Source: Cloeon dipterum (Eukaryota > Arthropoda > Insecta > Ephemeroptera > Baetidae). From it: 64,000 nucleotides of DNA. Each line of letters begins with the position of its first letter. Position 1 is the stretch's first letter. The notes beneath the pieces were generated by a model. It was not told the DNA's origin. It searched no databases and saw nothing but the letters and a program-made list of their open reading frames with translations. This document shows positions 30,281 through 42,544 of this stretch, piece after piece. Both the position numbers and the translations under genes were made by a program. The DNA lies in contig NC_088788.1 in assembly GCF_949628265.1 (NCBI RefSeq), positions 26,274,335 to 26,338,334 on the forward strand, in the 5' to 3' direction.

Positions 30281-32115
30281 ACGCAGAGGCGTATTCGCAC
30301 GGTCCGCACTCACGCCCTAGGTCACCCCGAACGCCGTAGTACGAGGCATGGCGCTGTCAAACAACCCTGCCTGCGCAACTCGGAGAGCATAAAAACAAAG
30401 CGGACGATGCTCTCATCCGCCTGGTGCAGCGAGCATTGCGCTCGCACACACAGATTCGCTTTTTCTAGACGCTTCAATAGGAGTCAAATTTTCCAGGTTC
30501 CTGTTTAATTCGAATTTAGACATTCTTGTTTTTGTTTAAGTTGAGAGACAAGTTTTTTTAATAGGCTAAAAATAAAAATAATAAATGAGTTCTTACGTTA
30601 CGCAACGAAATTAATTATTAATCTAAATCATCCAACGAGGGTTTCCGTCATGCACCACATTGCCAGGTGGGATATTTTTTCTCGTCAAGTGACGGAACTC
30701 ATAAAGAGCTGATGGTATCGCAAATTTAAAGATCCACATAGATGACATCAAACTCCGATTACCGAGAAAACTTTGGTGCTTCATTTTTCCATGAAAGTGG
30801 ACGTCCTCGTTTCCCTCCACGCGCACACCTGAAGTCGTTTGCCAGCCCATTTTGCCTGCATGCACAGCACAGGCTCGGCGGAACGTGCATCTGGGCAAAA
30901 ATTGCTTGGGAACCGCAACTGGTAGCAGGGAGCAGGGTGCAACGGCCGTTTGTGCGAGAAAAGGGTGGGGCTTTCGCTGGCGACTGCTCTGGTGCGCTTT
31001 TTCGGTGCTGCGCGGGTTGATGGCATGTTTGCCGGCCCGGCCCAAGAACGAGGGTTGATGCGCCCGCGTGCTACTGCCGCGCCGCGCCGCAACTCACCAG
31101 CAGGGGCGAACGAACCTGAATAACCTCCAATTCGCGCTTTTGAGACAACATACTCGTCTTACTTTTGGCTGCGCACGCTTTATTGCCGATCGTTTCCACG
31201 CATTTTACTGCTTTCCGATCTTTATTGCCTTTGGCTCTCTTTCTTTCGAGAGCGCCGGCTTGCGCGGGTGGCAAACGAATCGAAAGGGTTGCATTTGTTT
31301 GCGTGCGGCGTGCCTTGATTTTAAGTACGCGCTGCCGCTAAGTGCCAAGTTTTCTGCGAGCAAATTTGATTACAGCTCTCGGCTATTAGCAGGGCAGAAG
31401 AAGTGTCGGAGCTCTCCATGTTGATGTATATTAGCTTTGAGAAGACTGCTTTCAAGGCAGCATATAGCTGCTCGTAATTTATAATATAATTTGAACAAGA
31501 AATTGAGAGACTTTGAAGGCAAAACCAACTGTGCTTGGAATAACAACTATAGGAGCTGCTAAATTTTGATTAAAATAATCTGGATAAATTTCATCATATT
31601 AGCAGAAATCATCAATTAAAAGCCATTCAAATCATACTTTAAATAATCTAAAAATAATGTCAAAGCCGAATAGGAATAAGAAAATTAATAGATTTAAGTA
31701 GTACTGAAATTGAATTCAAATGACAAGACGGCAACCAAATTATGAACTTTGTATCGGTTTATGGTAGATATTTAGAATGGTGCATAATATATCTTCCTTA
31801 GTAGATTGTTGGAAACAAAACAAAAACTCAGATACGCCGTAACCTGCCAGTTAAGATTGGTCAACTCCGTTGTTTTTGTGCGCCAATATTCTAGGTCCTT
31901 CGATAATATTGTATTATATTTTTCACGGAAAGGAAATTCCACCCGTTGATTTGAAAGATGTTATTATTACCTTCAATGGTTGCAGTACTGAACACATTCC
32001 TTAGGCACTCACTGGCCCACCTGTGTGATTGGTTATAATCCTAACAAAAAGGGGGCTAAGCTCGGGTATTCTTTTCGAATTCTATAGCAAACAGCAGGAT
32101 ATCTCGTGTTTTTCT

Positions 32116-32158
32116 CGTGTGTGTGTGTGTGTGTGTGTGCGCGTGCGCGTGCGCGTGC

Positions 32159-32192
<34 letters not shown>
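32116..32192. repeat. (GT)n/(GC)n alternating purine-pyrimidine tract
   Basis: A 77-base run alternates purine and pyrimidine, with GT units interrupted in the middle by GCGT units. Such a tract strongly favours Z-DNA. Confidence 0.95.
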
Positions 32193-32606
32193 TAGGATGA
32201 GAAACCGAATAACAAAGGAGATTTATCCTGATAATTCATAACACCGATATTCTCGTCGACATAAGGGCTAGAGAATCAACATGTAGGTTCGCGTGACAAG
32301 CACTTTTCACACCAAGCTCGTTAAATTGCAAATTGACGCGCGCGCACTGTTCCCTTATCTAATGCGCTGACCTCTCACCGAGAATAATAGCAAAATCCGC
32401 CGTGCTTCGTACGCACTTGCTACACGCAGCAAAAAAAGTGGCTCGAAAATGGCATGTAATGATGAGCGTGGCTGCGCTCGAGAAGGTGTGCAATTATTCG
32501 GTTGCAATATAATACCAGGGAAGGTGAAAATATGATGCGTGCAACCCACTGTAATTTGCTCGACCATGAACCCTCTTCTCGGTTTTCACTAAAAACCAGC
32601 ATCGCA

Positions 32607-32610
<4 letters not shown>

Positions 32611-32640
<30 letters not shown>
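32611..32640. repeat. (TC)15 microsatellite
   Basis: A pure TC run in a GC-rich island of the gene desert. Confidence 0.95.
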
Positions 32641-32643
<3 letters not shown>

Positions 32644-33236
32644 TGATTTTATTTCGCGCACGCATACACCAAGCGGTCGCTGCTGTACGGACGGCACCAG
32701 CATCACGACGATTCAGCATGGGATAGGTCAGTTACCCGTTTCGCTCGTCGTCGCCGCCGCCGCCGCAGCCAGCCTCTCCTCCGTCGTTGAAGGCCAGCCT
32801 GCTTTTGCACTGGTCATCCAACGCGCTGCGAAAGCACAATACGTCATCTGAGCGACCCAGCGTACGGCCAGCTGCGAAACCCGGTCTATGTGCGAAAATA
32901 ACGCGCCGCTGCCGGTGCAATTTGGACCGCTCCGTAATCCACGCCTTCCGCTCTCGACAGCGGAACTTTTTGGGGGCTGCTCCCGCGCGCACGCCGAGTT
33001 GCAAATTGCTCTGCCACCGGTTTTTCACCCCGGGATTAGCGGCGGTTATTGAACTCTTTGAATGCACGCATCTTGCTGACCTTGAATCTGTTGCAGCATT
33101 GGACTTTAAAGGGTCTCTGCATAAATTATGATTTCGTCTTGCAATCGAAATTAAAGTGTGAATAAAATTGAACCCGGATATATTTGTACTGTCGATAAGA
33201 CAATATACAACCACCCCGTTGGCTCGCATTGTTAAA

Positions 33237-33640
33237 AGGCATTCTCAGGAGTGTCAAAGCAATGGGTGGTATTTGAGTAGGTAGGAGATCTAATGCTGGC
33301 TACCCAATGTCAGAGATGGCAAAAAGTGGTTAGTTTAGTAACTCGAAATGCTCAAATTGCTCAACGGGCTGGGAGGCGCACCGGCGCCGACTCACTACTT
33401 GCTGGTTTGCACCTTTCCAGCATGCGTGATTTGGCTTCACGGGACGAATGTCTAGCGTTTCAATGCAGTCCTCGGTGCGGAGGCAAGTGGCCCTTGAGTG
33501 GGCTGGGTCCCTGTGCGCCCATGTTATCCGTTCGCGGTGTTATTGGGACCAGGGTTTCAGCATTCGTGCTAGCGCAGTGCACGCCCTTCCCGGTCCTAGA
33601 GGACAGGGATAAAAAGAGCAAAAAAAAGAAAGAAAAATGA
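33237..33640 (+). repeat. Dispersed repeat, copy 2, with A-rich tail
   Basis: It matches copies at 4044-4385 and 35342-35624 in inverse orientation. In this orientation it starts around GGCATTCTCAGGAGTG and ends after GTTATTGGGACC plus about 60 bases, followed by an A-rich tail (33605-33640). The tail suggests retroposition, so a SINE is possible. No convincing RNA polymerase III A and B boxes were recognised. Confidence 0.65.
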
Positions 33641-33734
33641 AATATATATTTAATTTTAAGAGGCTAGCAGAATAAACTGACAGTTTTAATTTTTATATGA
33701 AAAATACAACATAATGAAGATTTAAACTATTATG

Positions 33735-34762
33735 GAGCCACAATCTCTCAAAGCAACAATTGTTGTCAAGGAGTGATGGATTTTGATAAAATTTTGTTGC
33801 GTTAACTTTGCCCTAATTGACAGACAAGACAGTTGAGAAAACTCCGACTTTCCAATTTTTGCGGGTGTTCAAAGGTCAAAATCTGGGAATTTTGAGTACT
33901 TCATAACTTTGCTCAGGGTGGTCCTAGAAAAATTAAAAAAAAAAACGTAAACTCGTCTCAACAAGGCAAACAACTTTTATACCAAAATTCCAAATTTTAA
34001 CGTTTTAACTTAATTTTTTGTGCTCTACAAAATGGCTATGAAAAAAATAAAAAATTTGAATAGATTCATTTTCAAATTTGAGTTTAAAATCCAAAAATTA
34101 ATTTTCATGATTTTGACCTTTGACCAATTTGAGGTCGATATAAAAGTTTGTAGCGGTACAACAACGCGGTCCTGCTTTTTGTTGGAAGCCAACAATTGTC
34201 GGCGGTTTGAATTATTGTAATTTTACATTATTGTTTAACAGCAGAAAGATGATTTTAAAATAAGAATTCAGTTTTCGTCCGTCAGCCACACGGTGCTGAC
34301 GTGATTTGTTTAATTGTGCAGAACCCGATTCAAATGGGTGAGTCCAACAGTCAGTTAGCAAAAAGAATTTGTAACTCATTATTGAAAAACAATTTCAGTT
34401 GTGGTATTTGATTAAGTGTCCGATCGGATTTCCAACTGTAACTAATACACCAACAAAATTCGTCATCTGAATTCATCGGTCTTCTTCATTTAACCCTTTC
34501 AATCTCCCAAAAGTTGTTTGCTTTGTTGAGACGAGCTTACGGTTTTTTTAATTTTTGTTCTAGGACTACCCTGAGCAAAGTTATGAAGTACTCAAAATTC
34601 CCAGATTTTGACCTTTGAACACCCGCAAAACCCGCAAAAATTGGAAAGTCGGAGTTTTCTCAACTGTTTTGTCTGTCAATTAGGGCAAAGTTAACGCAAA
34701 AAAATTAATCAAAATCCATCGACACCTGGACAACAATTTGTTGCTTTGAGAGATTGTGGCTC
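33735..34762. mobile_element. Long inverted-repeat element, about 1 kb
   Basis: The left arm (33735-33978) and right arm (34509-34762) are near-perfect reverse complements: GAGCCACAATCTCTCAAAGC at the left end is mirrored at the right end, and AACAAGGCAAACAACTTTT at the inner end. The central 530 bases are unique and hold no good open frame. It resembles the element at 1-1398 in architecture but not in sequence. Confidence 0.85.
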
Positions 34763-35341
34763 TATGGGTGGCTGGAGGTTACTTTCATGCTGTATTTATC
34801 ATATTTGCATTAAATTTTAGGTGTTAATAGTTATAATTCTTAAAATTATTTCATAAGGGACAACTTTGAGTGATTGTGGTTTTCTTTAGATAATTACAAC
34901 CACGCAACATAAGAAGGTTGCGACACTCTCATAACATGTCATAATATTTAAAAAAATGTCTATATTTCTAAAATATTTATAATTTCAAAGAACAAAAACC
35001 AAACACGAAATGTATGGCAAGTTAAGTATTAACTATTTTTTCAGTGACGAAATTCTATATTTCTTAAGAACTTAAGAATAGCTCTTTATAGTTTGTTATT
35101 CGTTGGGCAATATTTCGATCCAATAAACTGTTTGTTACTTGTTACCCCCTGGGCAATTTTTGGCCCATTGTCGTATCTCTACAATATCAGGTAATATTCT
35201 GAGAATTTGTTTCGTTATTTTCTTCTATCACAATTAAGTATAGCAAGAAAATTAAATTTGTATAAAAGCTTATCAACATAAGAAAATTTCTTCTTTATGC
35301 TCTTTATTTTTTTATCTTTAGAACCTCTATGCACAGTAATT

Positions 35342-35624
35342 CCCGTGCGCTATGAGCTCACTGGGTCACAGGTCCCAATTAACACCGCCGAGCGGATAAT
35401 ATGATGCCTGAGTGGCCGCAAAGGAGCTTGGGCCCAATGTGGCCATCTTTTCGCCGCCCCGCGCATAGGTCTTTTATTGAAACGCCAGACATTTGTACCT
35501 AAAGCCACTGGAAAGGAACGCAAACCAACAAGTGGCGAGTCGGCGCCGGTGGCATTGGGTAGCCAGCATTAGATCCCTGAACTGCTCAAATACCTCCCAT
35601 TGCTTTGACACTCCTGAGAATACC
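35342..35624 (-). repeat. Dispersed repeat, copy 3, abutting a TTAA element
   Basis: This is the same family as 4044-4385 and 33237-33640. It ends at the base before the TTAA that opens the element at 35625, so the element either inserted at the end of the repeat or moved with it. Confidence 0.7.
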
Positions 35625-36712
35625 TTAAAGAGGAATGATAGGGAATTTCCCTGCAAAATCCTTTAACACACATACAGATTGGGTACTAAAAACCATGTAC
35701 AGTTAAAAAATACATAGGCAGTACTGTAAATTTTCGAGAAAATCGGCCTCAAACTTAGCATTGTTTTAAATGGAGAATTTTCAACGGAATTGTGTAATCA
35801 CGATTTTTTCTGAAATTCCGCATTTCCCCAAAAAAAGACACTGGCTGTCCGATAGATCTCGATGAGAGGATTCCAAATCATGTGAGAAAACATAGTGCAG
35901 CACTGTAAATTTCGGAAAAAATTGGCAAAAACAATCTGATTGGTCAGCGCCCAGCGCTGCTGGCCAACAGAGGGGGGCGTTTCACGCCGTCGCTTCTGGT
36001 TGCATTACAGAAGGTGGCCGGCGCGCAACTCAATTATAATTTTAATTACGTTTTCATTATCAGAAAAATTTGAAATTTTCGCACATGGTAGCCAATGAAT
36101 CTGTCCTTGAAAATCAATAAAAAATTTATTTATATTATACGCAGTCTCTGATAGCAATAAGGGTCCGAGTTTGCCTCTGAGAATCATTGAAATTATTAAA
36201 ATGACAAAAACCTTTTTTATTAGATGATTCTTGAAAAATTTAACTTAATTTTGGGTATTTTGATTTTTCCCAAAAAATTTTAAACGTTCTTTAACGGACA
36301 TCTGAAATTTTCAGACGAATTTTTATCGAAATTTTTGAATTTGAGAAAATTTTGCTGAGTGAGGGAAAACTGGAAATTTAATCAGCTCTCTGAATTTAGG
36401 CAGTATTTAACGATACTATGAACTAGTGAATTTTAATGAAGCCAAACACAGACCCCTTTTGAAAATCTGCAATTTTTGAAAAAAATAAAAAATTTATTTC
36501 AAGACTCAAAAGCACTATTTTTTATCTTCTCACTATTAACTTTTTATAATTTTTCTTACCCCGGAAGCAATTAATTTCCTATGCTCAAATTCGAAAAATT
36601 GGATTTTGGGGCACTTTTGGTCAGATGTACATGGAAAAAAGGTCTGTTTGAGTTAACTTTACATGAAATTTCATTTTTTAAAATAAAAAAAATCACTATC
36701 ATTCCACTTTAA
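35625..36712. mobile_element. TTAA-flanked non-autonomous element, long copy
   Basis: This 1,088-base element begins TTAAAGAGGAATGATA and ends TATCATTCCACTTTAA, the same termini as 15357-15799. Internal homologous blocks keep the same order, with about 600 extra bases in the distal half. No transposase frame is visible. Confidence 0.78.
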
Positions 36713-39700
36713 TAATGTGAGTCAACGGGTTGGTATTTAAGCAATAGTTATTTTCCTAGGTAACCAGTTTTGCTGTGCAGACAACAAGGGCCACCATATT
36801 ACCGTACAATTAGCTATATATTAATGCATTTTAGAATGAAATATATTTATCTTCACTAAAAATGGCTTTGCAAGATGCAAAAGCTAATCTGACTGTAAAG
36901 TTTATGGGGCTATACAAAATATGGAAAAAATAATAATATTGAAGTCACTCTTGTTGTACGTTTAACTTTAAATTAAAATATCTAAATAAATGAATACACT
37001 TATTCTATTGCAAGAAAATAGGTGCAGGTAAAATTGTCAACACTTACTGTGCTAAACAACATCGATGAGATCTTCGCCGTCGGCGTCCGCCACTCCAACT
37101 TCGGCCGCCTCGGAACCATGAGTCTAGGGTCGGGATAGGACATCTCGAAGCTTATCCCTCAGCGCACAGTAAACAACTGACACAAAATTTTTGTGACGCT
37201 TGCTTTTACGCACCCTAGCTCGAATCCCCTCTCAAAGGTATCACACAACAAAGCTTCGTCCACGTGTTCCTTAACAATAGCGAAGGGTACATCTCCCTCG
37301 CACTATAATTGGTCATGAAGGCGGGACCACACATGAACGCGCGGAATTCTCAATTTCACAATTTGGGTTAGGTGCAACAGATTAGTTTTCCCGGAATTTT
37401 GTATTAACCAGAAAAATGTAACCTATGCAAAATTTTAAAATTAAAGAGCGTGTAAAAATTGTTTACAGATTAAACATGGTTTATTTTGATCAAAAAAGCA
37501 GAGCGTTTTTGTCAAACGATGCCTGAATAAATTATCATCAAATCGATCGCACATAGGGCGCTGGTTAAGGCAGCAGTAAGAAGATAGGTAGATGCAAACA
37601 ACTCTTTTTCCCCGCATTCGCGTCCTCTTGCCATCACATCTACGAATTTTTGATGCTGCGGAGCAAATATTTTTCTGTTTACCTTAACGCCAGCTTGAAC
37701 GTACATCGGCACGCATAGAAAATGCGGGATGAGTGCCTTGAAAACTAAAAACGACTGGCGTGAAAAAGAGGCAAGCCAACAGAGATTGAAATCAAGAGAA
37801 GGCAGCGTTAAGAACTAAGGAAGTCAGTGAGTACTGCACGCCAATAATTTCGTTTTACTAAGTTATATTTTTAATTAACTACAATATACAGCAGCAAATG
37901 CGACGGCTACAAAAAAAAAATAACAATAGGGAAGAAAAATTATTAATAGAATTTGGAAATCATGAGACGCGTGAAAATTCAACCTAATGCTGCTTCTCTA
38001 AATTGACTCGAAAATTGGTGCACGCTACTTATTACTCAGTTGTGCCATTTATATCAATTTGACTCGCAGCAAATTGCGTATCATACACAGCCTCATCTCT
38101 GCACGCTTTTCGCAACTCATCTCTCAGTACGCAAGCGGCTGCCGGTTGCCGGTGCCAGCCAGCATGGTGGTAAACAAAAATTCGCGATTTTGCGAGCGTC
38201 GGCGGCACCTTTTCTAGGCGGCCGCAAGATAAATGGGTCTACTGGCTGCTGCACCACAACGGAGCCAAGATAATGTGTGCCATGCATGGCCCTTTTTATG
38301 GCTGCTGATATTATGGCCCGCGAGCTGTGTGCGCGATGGAGAGCAACGGCACCAAGGAGCCGGTCTCGGTCAGGCTGCGACCTGCTCGCTGCCGTTGCTG
38401 TTGCGTAGGTCAATACTCTTGTCTAGCCCTCGCTCGCGTAAGAACATCAATAATGCGCAGCTCTCGTCCTCACCTGCTGCTGCAAATTTTTGCGATTAAT
38501 TCGCAGTACAGCCAAATTTCTCTGCCGACACGATCGAGTTCCCTTGTTCACTGAATCTTCGTCTCTATTCAAAACACTTATTTAATGCAAATTTCGCTAG
38601 TTTGACTTTGTTTTTTAATGTTGCCGCAGAAAAATGTAAAATTAAAAATTGTGAAGCGTCCAAAATTTCCCCATTCTGCGTAAAATTCATGACGTGAAAT
38701 TTTAAATATGAATAACTTTTGTAATGAAAATATTTAAGTATATCCTGCACATGACAACGTAAAAATATTTTAATTTAACCCGACTTTGCAATTGTTAAAC
38801 TCTAAACATGAAAAAATTGAAAATAAAGGAAGTTGAATTCCTTAAAAACACTTCAAAAACCTCGTGATGCTTAAGCCCAGAGGCACTTATACTTCAAGTT
38901 CAATGAGCTAAAAAACCAAGAGCTATATATAGTTTTGGAAATAAAGGATTCTTTGAAATATATCTCTTTTAGCGAGGTGACTCTATGTTGATTAGTAACA
39001 CCTAAAAATTTTAAAGGTAGCTCTACTTTTAGTGTACCTGTGCAATCAGACTATTTCCATCAGTTAATTAAAGAATTAATTTAAGCAGCTGACTTGGTTG
39101 GCGATGGCTACGTCTTGGCGGGCTCGCTCAAGGCCAGGCGTCCACACTTCTGTCATATAACTGTTCTGTGTGCAGTGTCCTTGTGGTTGTGTTCTTCACC
39201 CTCTCCTGTGTGGGACTAAAGATAAGCAGTCCTGGCCATTCGGCTTTGCAAGGCAACAGGAAACCCACAGAAGGACGATCACATTCACCACTGGTGCCAA
39301 AGTTTATGACGTGTCAGTTTGACTGGGTCCAAGGCCGGTCACTTGGCAAACTTTGCATTTCAAGGAGACCGAGGGTAACAAGTTACTTCTCAGTCTGGTT
39401 TTCCAACAAGACTGCTGACCTCGACGTTTCACGGTTCGGCTCTTAAATTATGAAACTTAAGGTAAATTTTCTCCTCACGCTGCTGTTTTGTTCAAAAAAG
39501 GGATTATCCCTCATCCACTTTTCTGCACACAACAGCTCTCTATTCTATTGTCGTTTCAGGGAAACCCTGCTATAAATCTTAAGTGGGTGCACAATGTGCT
39601 TTGGGTCGTCCTTTTGTCATTTTCGGCACAACAGCATCTTTACAAAATCCCTTCTATACAAGCAAAATATTGTATGCGCATCTTCCCGTTTCTTCTCACC

Positions 39701-42463
39701 CCAATAAAACAATATATCTTTTGCAGACTCAAGGAACCCATCTTAATTGTTTCTATCAAGCTGCAAGCTGGATATTTTATACCATCGCACAAGTATTGAG
39801 GATCGTCTTGGTAATTCAATTAATTTAATCACCTATTTACTATATCATTAATTGCGAAAAATAATTTTCTTACGTATACTCTCATCATTAGCTAAAATTT
39901 TACGGGACTCAAGTTCTCAAATTTACAAAACGCTTGGTAATTAAAAGTTACTAAAGACTGTTCTTAAAAGAGACATAAATAGTGCCTAAAAACTGGTGTA
40001 TTGTATGTGCATTTTATTGGTTTCAAAGTTAAATGTAAATTGTTCAGAGCAATTTCCTCTAATTCAATAAGAAAACAAACATCGCGGACCTCAAGTTGCA
40101 CGGTGATAAATCAGCAGCCAAGCACCACTTGCACTGATTTAAGAGACGACCACGCTGGCCGTAAATTACATGCACACTTATTGCTCGTAAAATTGATGCA
40201 TGATGTATACCGCTCGTCGCGCCGAGATTAAGTTGTTTAATGGCAAGCTTAATCTCCACCGAGTTATTATTATTTTTCTTCTTTTCAGTGTAGCTTAGCT
40301 ACCTTCCAAGAAAATTCAATTCTTTGAAAGGAAGCGCTGACAATAACATTTATCACGCCGGAATATCACGCTCGAGTGTGTTTCCTCGCGGGTGAATATA
40401 AACTCGTGTACGGCAATTTGATTTGCAACAATTTCGTGCAAATAATTTGCTAGTTTTCAAGAAGCGAGTTAACTATTTTCATAAATATTTACCGTACAAA
40501 TACAAAACGCTATATCCATTCATTTTAACGCAAAGCGATCAATTCTGCTATCAAATGGCAAAGGCATAAATTGATACAATTCCACTGAAGATCAACAATT
40601 GCTCGGAAAACCGCAGAATTATCATACAATCTGTTGTCAGCTGTAACAGGATGGTCGAATGAAATTATCCCCGCGTAACACACGTTTCCCCTCGCTAGCT
40701 CCAATACTAATTTGCCTAATGGGTTGGGAGCGCTCATGGGCAGAATATTGTTAACAGCAAGCTTGGAAAGAAAAACGCCGCTTCAAAACGATATCATTAC
40801 GAGAAGAGGTGCAATGTAATATACGTTGGTTCAGAATCACGGCCATGGGCAAAATAGTGGAACTGAAAAATAAACGAGCAAAACAGACAAAACAGATAAA
40901 CGATACAAAAATAAGGGAGTTTTCTTAAATCCTTTTTCTACATTTGCGGCTCAGTGCAGCGTGATATTACTTTGTAAAGGATCGATTTAGCTTTATTTTG
41001 CTAGTACTCTTCACAATTTCTTGATTATAAATTTTCTATTCAATGTATTTACTGTATTGACCATTGCAATAATAAACAAGAATAGTGACCCATCCTTATT
41101 TAAGCTGACAAGTGAGATTTATTTCACCCTCTGAGTACAAAAGGGGCTTATGTTATAGCCTTTTGTTATAGGCTCATGTTGAGAAACGAAAACGTGAAAA
41201 CAAGTATGAAACAGGTTACACAAGCATCCTTTACAAAATTTCGTTGAAATTTATTTTTGTCTTGTGAAATCTGTGTATTGGGATTAATAGAATCCAAGGT
41301 CAATTGACTGTCAAATATACTTTACATTGCATTGAAGTGTTCTTTAGCAATGCACACAAGAAAACAAATATGAGATTAGGGCTCTATTCTAAGCGTAGCA
41401 CATAAAAAAATAATAAATTATAGCGTACTTTTAACTCAAGCAAGATCTGATTCAAGATAGTGTAACATCTTTACGATCAGTGAGCATAGATCTGATTTCC
41501 AATTCTGTAGTAAAATTTAGCGGAGGTGCCCGAAGTGCCAAAATAAAAAAAAAATTATACTGTAAAACACATTGCAAATCAAAAAATGTTACTTTAGCGC
41601 TTTCCACAGCTTAGAATTGCGAGCAAGTTTTCATTTCCCGCAGGTGCCTCAACAGGAACCTGGGGTTTATATCACAAGCGGCAGTTTTCGCTGCTAATTA
41701 CGGCAGCGAGAGCAAGCGAGCAAATTTAATGTCATAAAAAGTGAGTGTGTGTGTGTGCAACGGGGAGCCTATCTGCTGGCGATGGGACCATTGCGAGTGC
41801 ATAAAGGACTGTTGGCCTTGTGAGCGGCCAAAACTCTTTAGCCCTTTTGCCGGTGTTGGCTGGCCAAGGTCAGCCTTGAAAGAACCCGCTCGCCAGCACC
41901 TTGCTGAATTCATACCTGCGTGCTACCTGCAAGCAGCTCTTGCAGGCCTACGCCAACATTTTTTTTCGTGAGTCGTGACATGCTTGTCTAAAATAATATC
42001 CACCGACCCTCCGGACGCTGTAATTGTAGTTGATGCCGTCGCGAATTATCGATGTCAGGTGCAAGAAGAGCTATTTACGTTTTTCGCGGAATTTTTCATC
42101 CAATTGTGGAATATGTCAATCATCCCGTCTTTGCTTTATTTTTCTCCTCATCTCCTCTCCCATCGGCTTAAAGGGATTGTGAAAATATTGGCAGCTTCAA
42201 AGAACCAGTGTGTGATCTAAATTCCCTGGCATCCTGATCATTAACGTACTATTGTCAAGTCTTTTGGAAGCGGTTTAAGCCGAAATAGTTGAAATAGTTG
42301 CCAGTGGAATAACAGCGAGGGGAGCATAATGGCTTTTTTCCTGCGCAGTAAAAGTACTCAATGCAATCATCCCACGCAGTGCAGGTAAAGACTTGAGACG
42401 CGGGAGCTAGTTCAGTGCATGTATTTGACAAGAGAAAGTGCCAGGAGCAGAGAGAGAGAGAGT

Positions 42464-42544
<81 letters not shown>

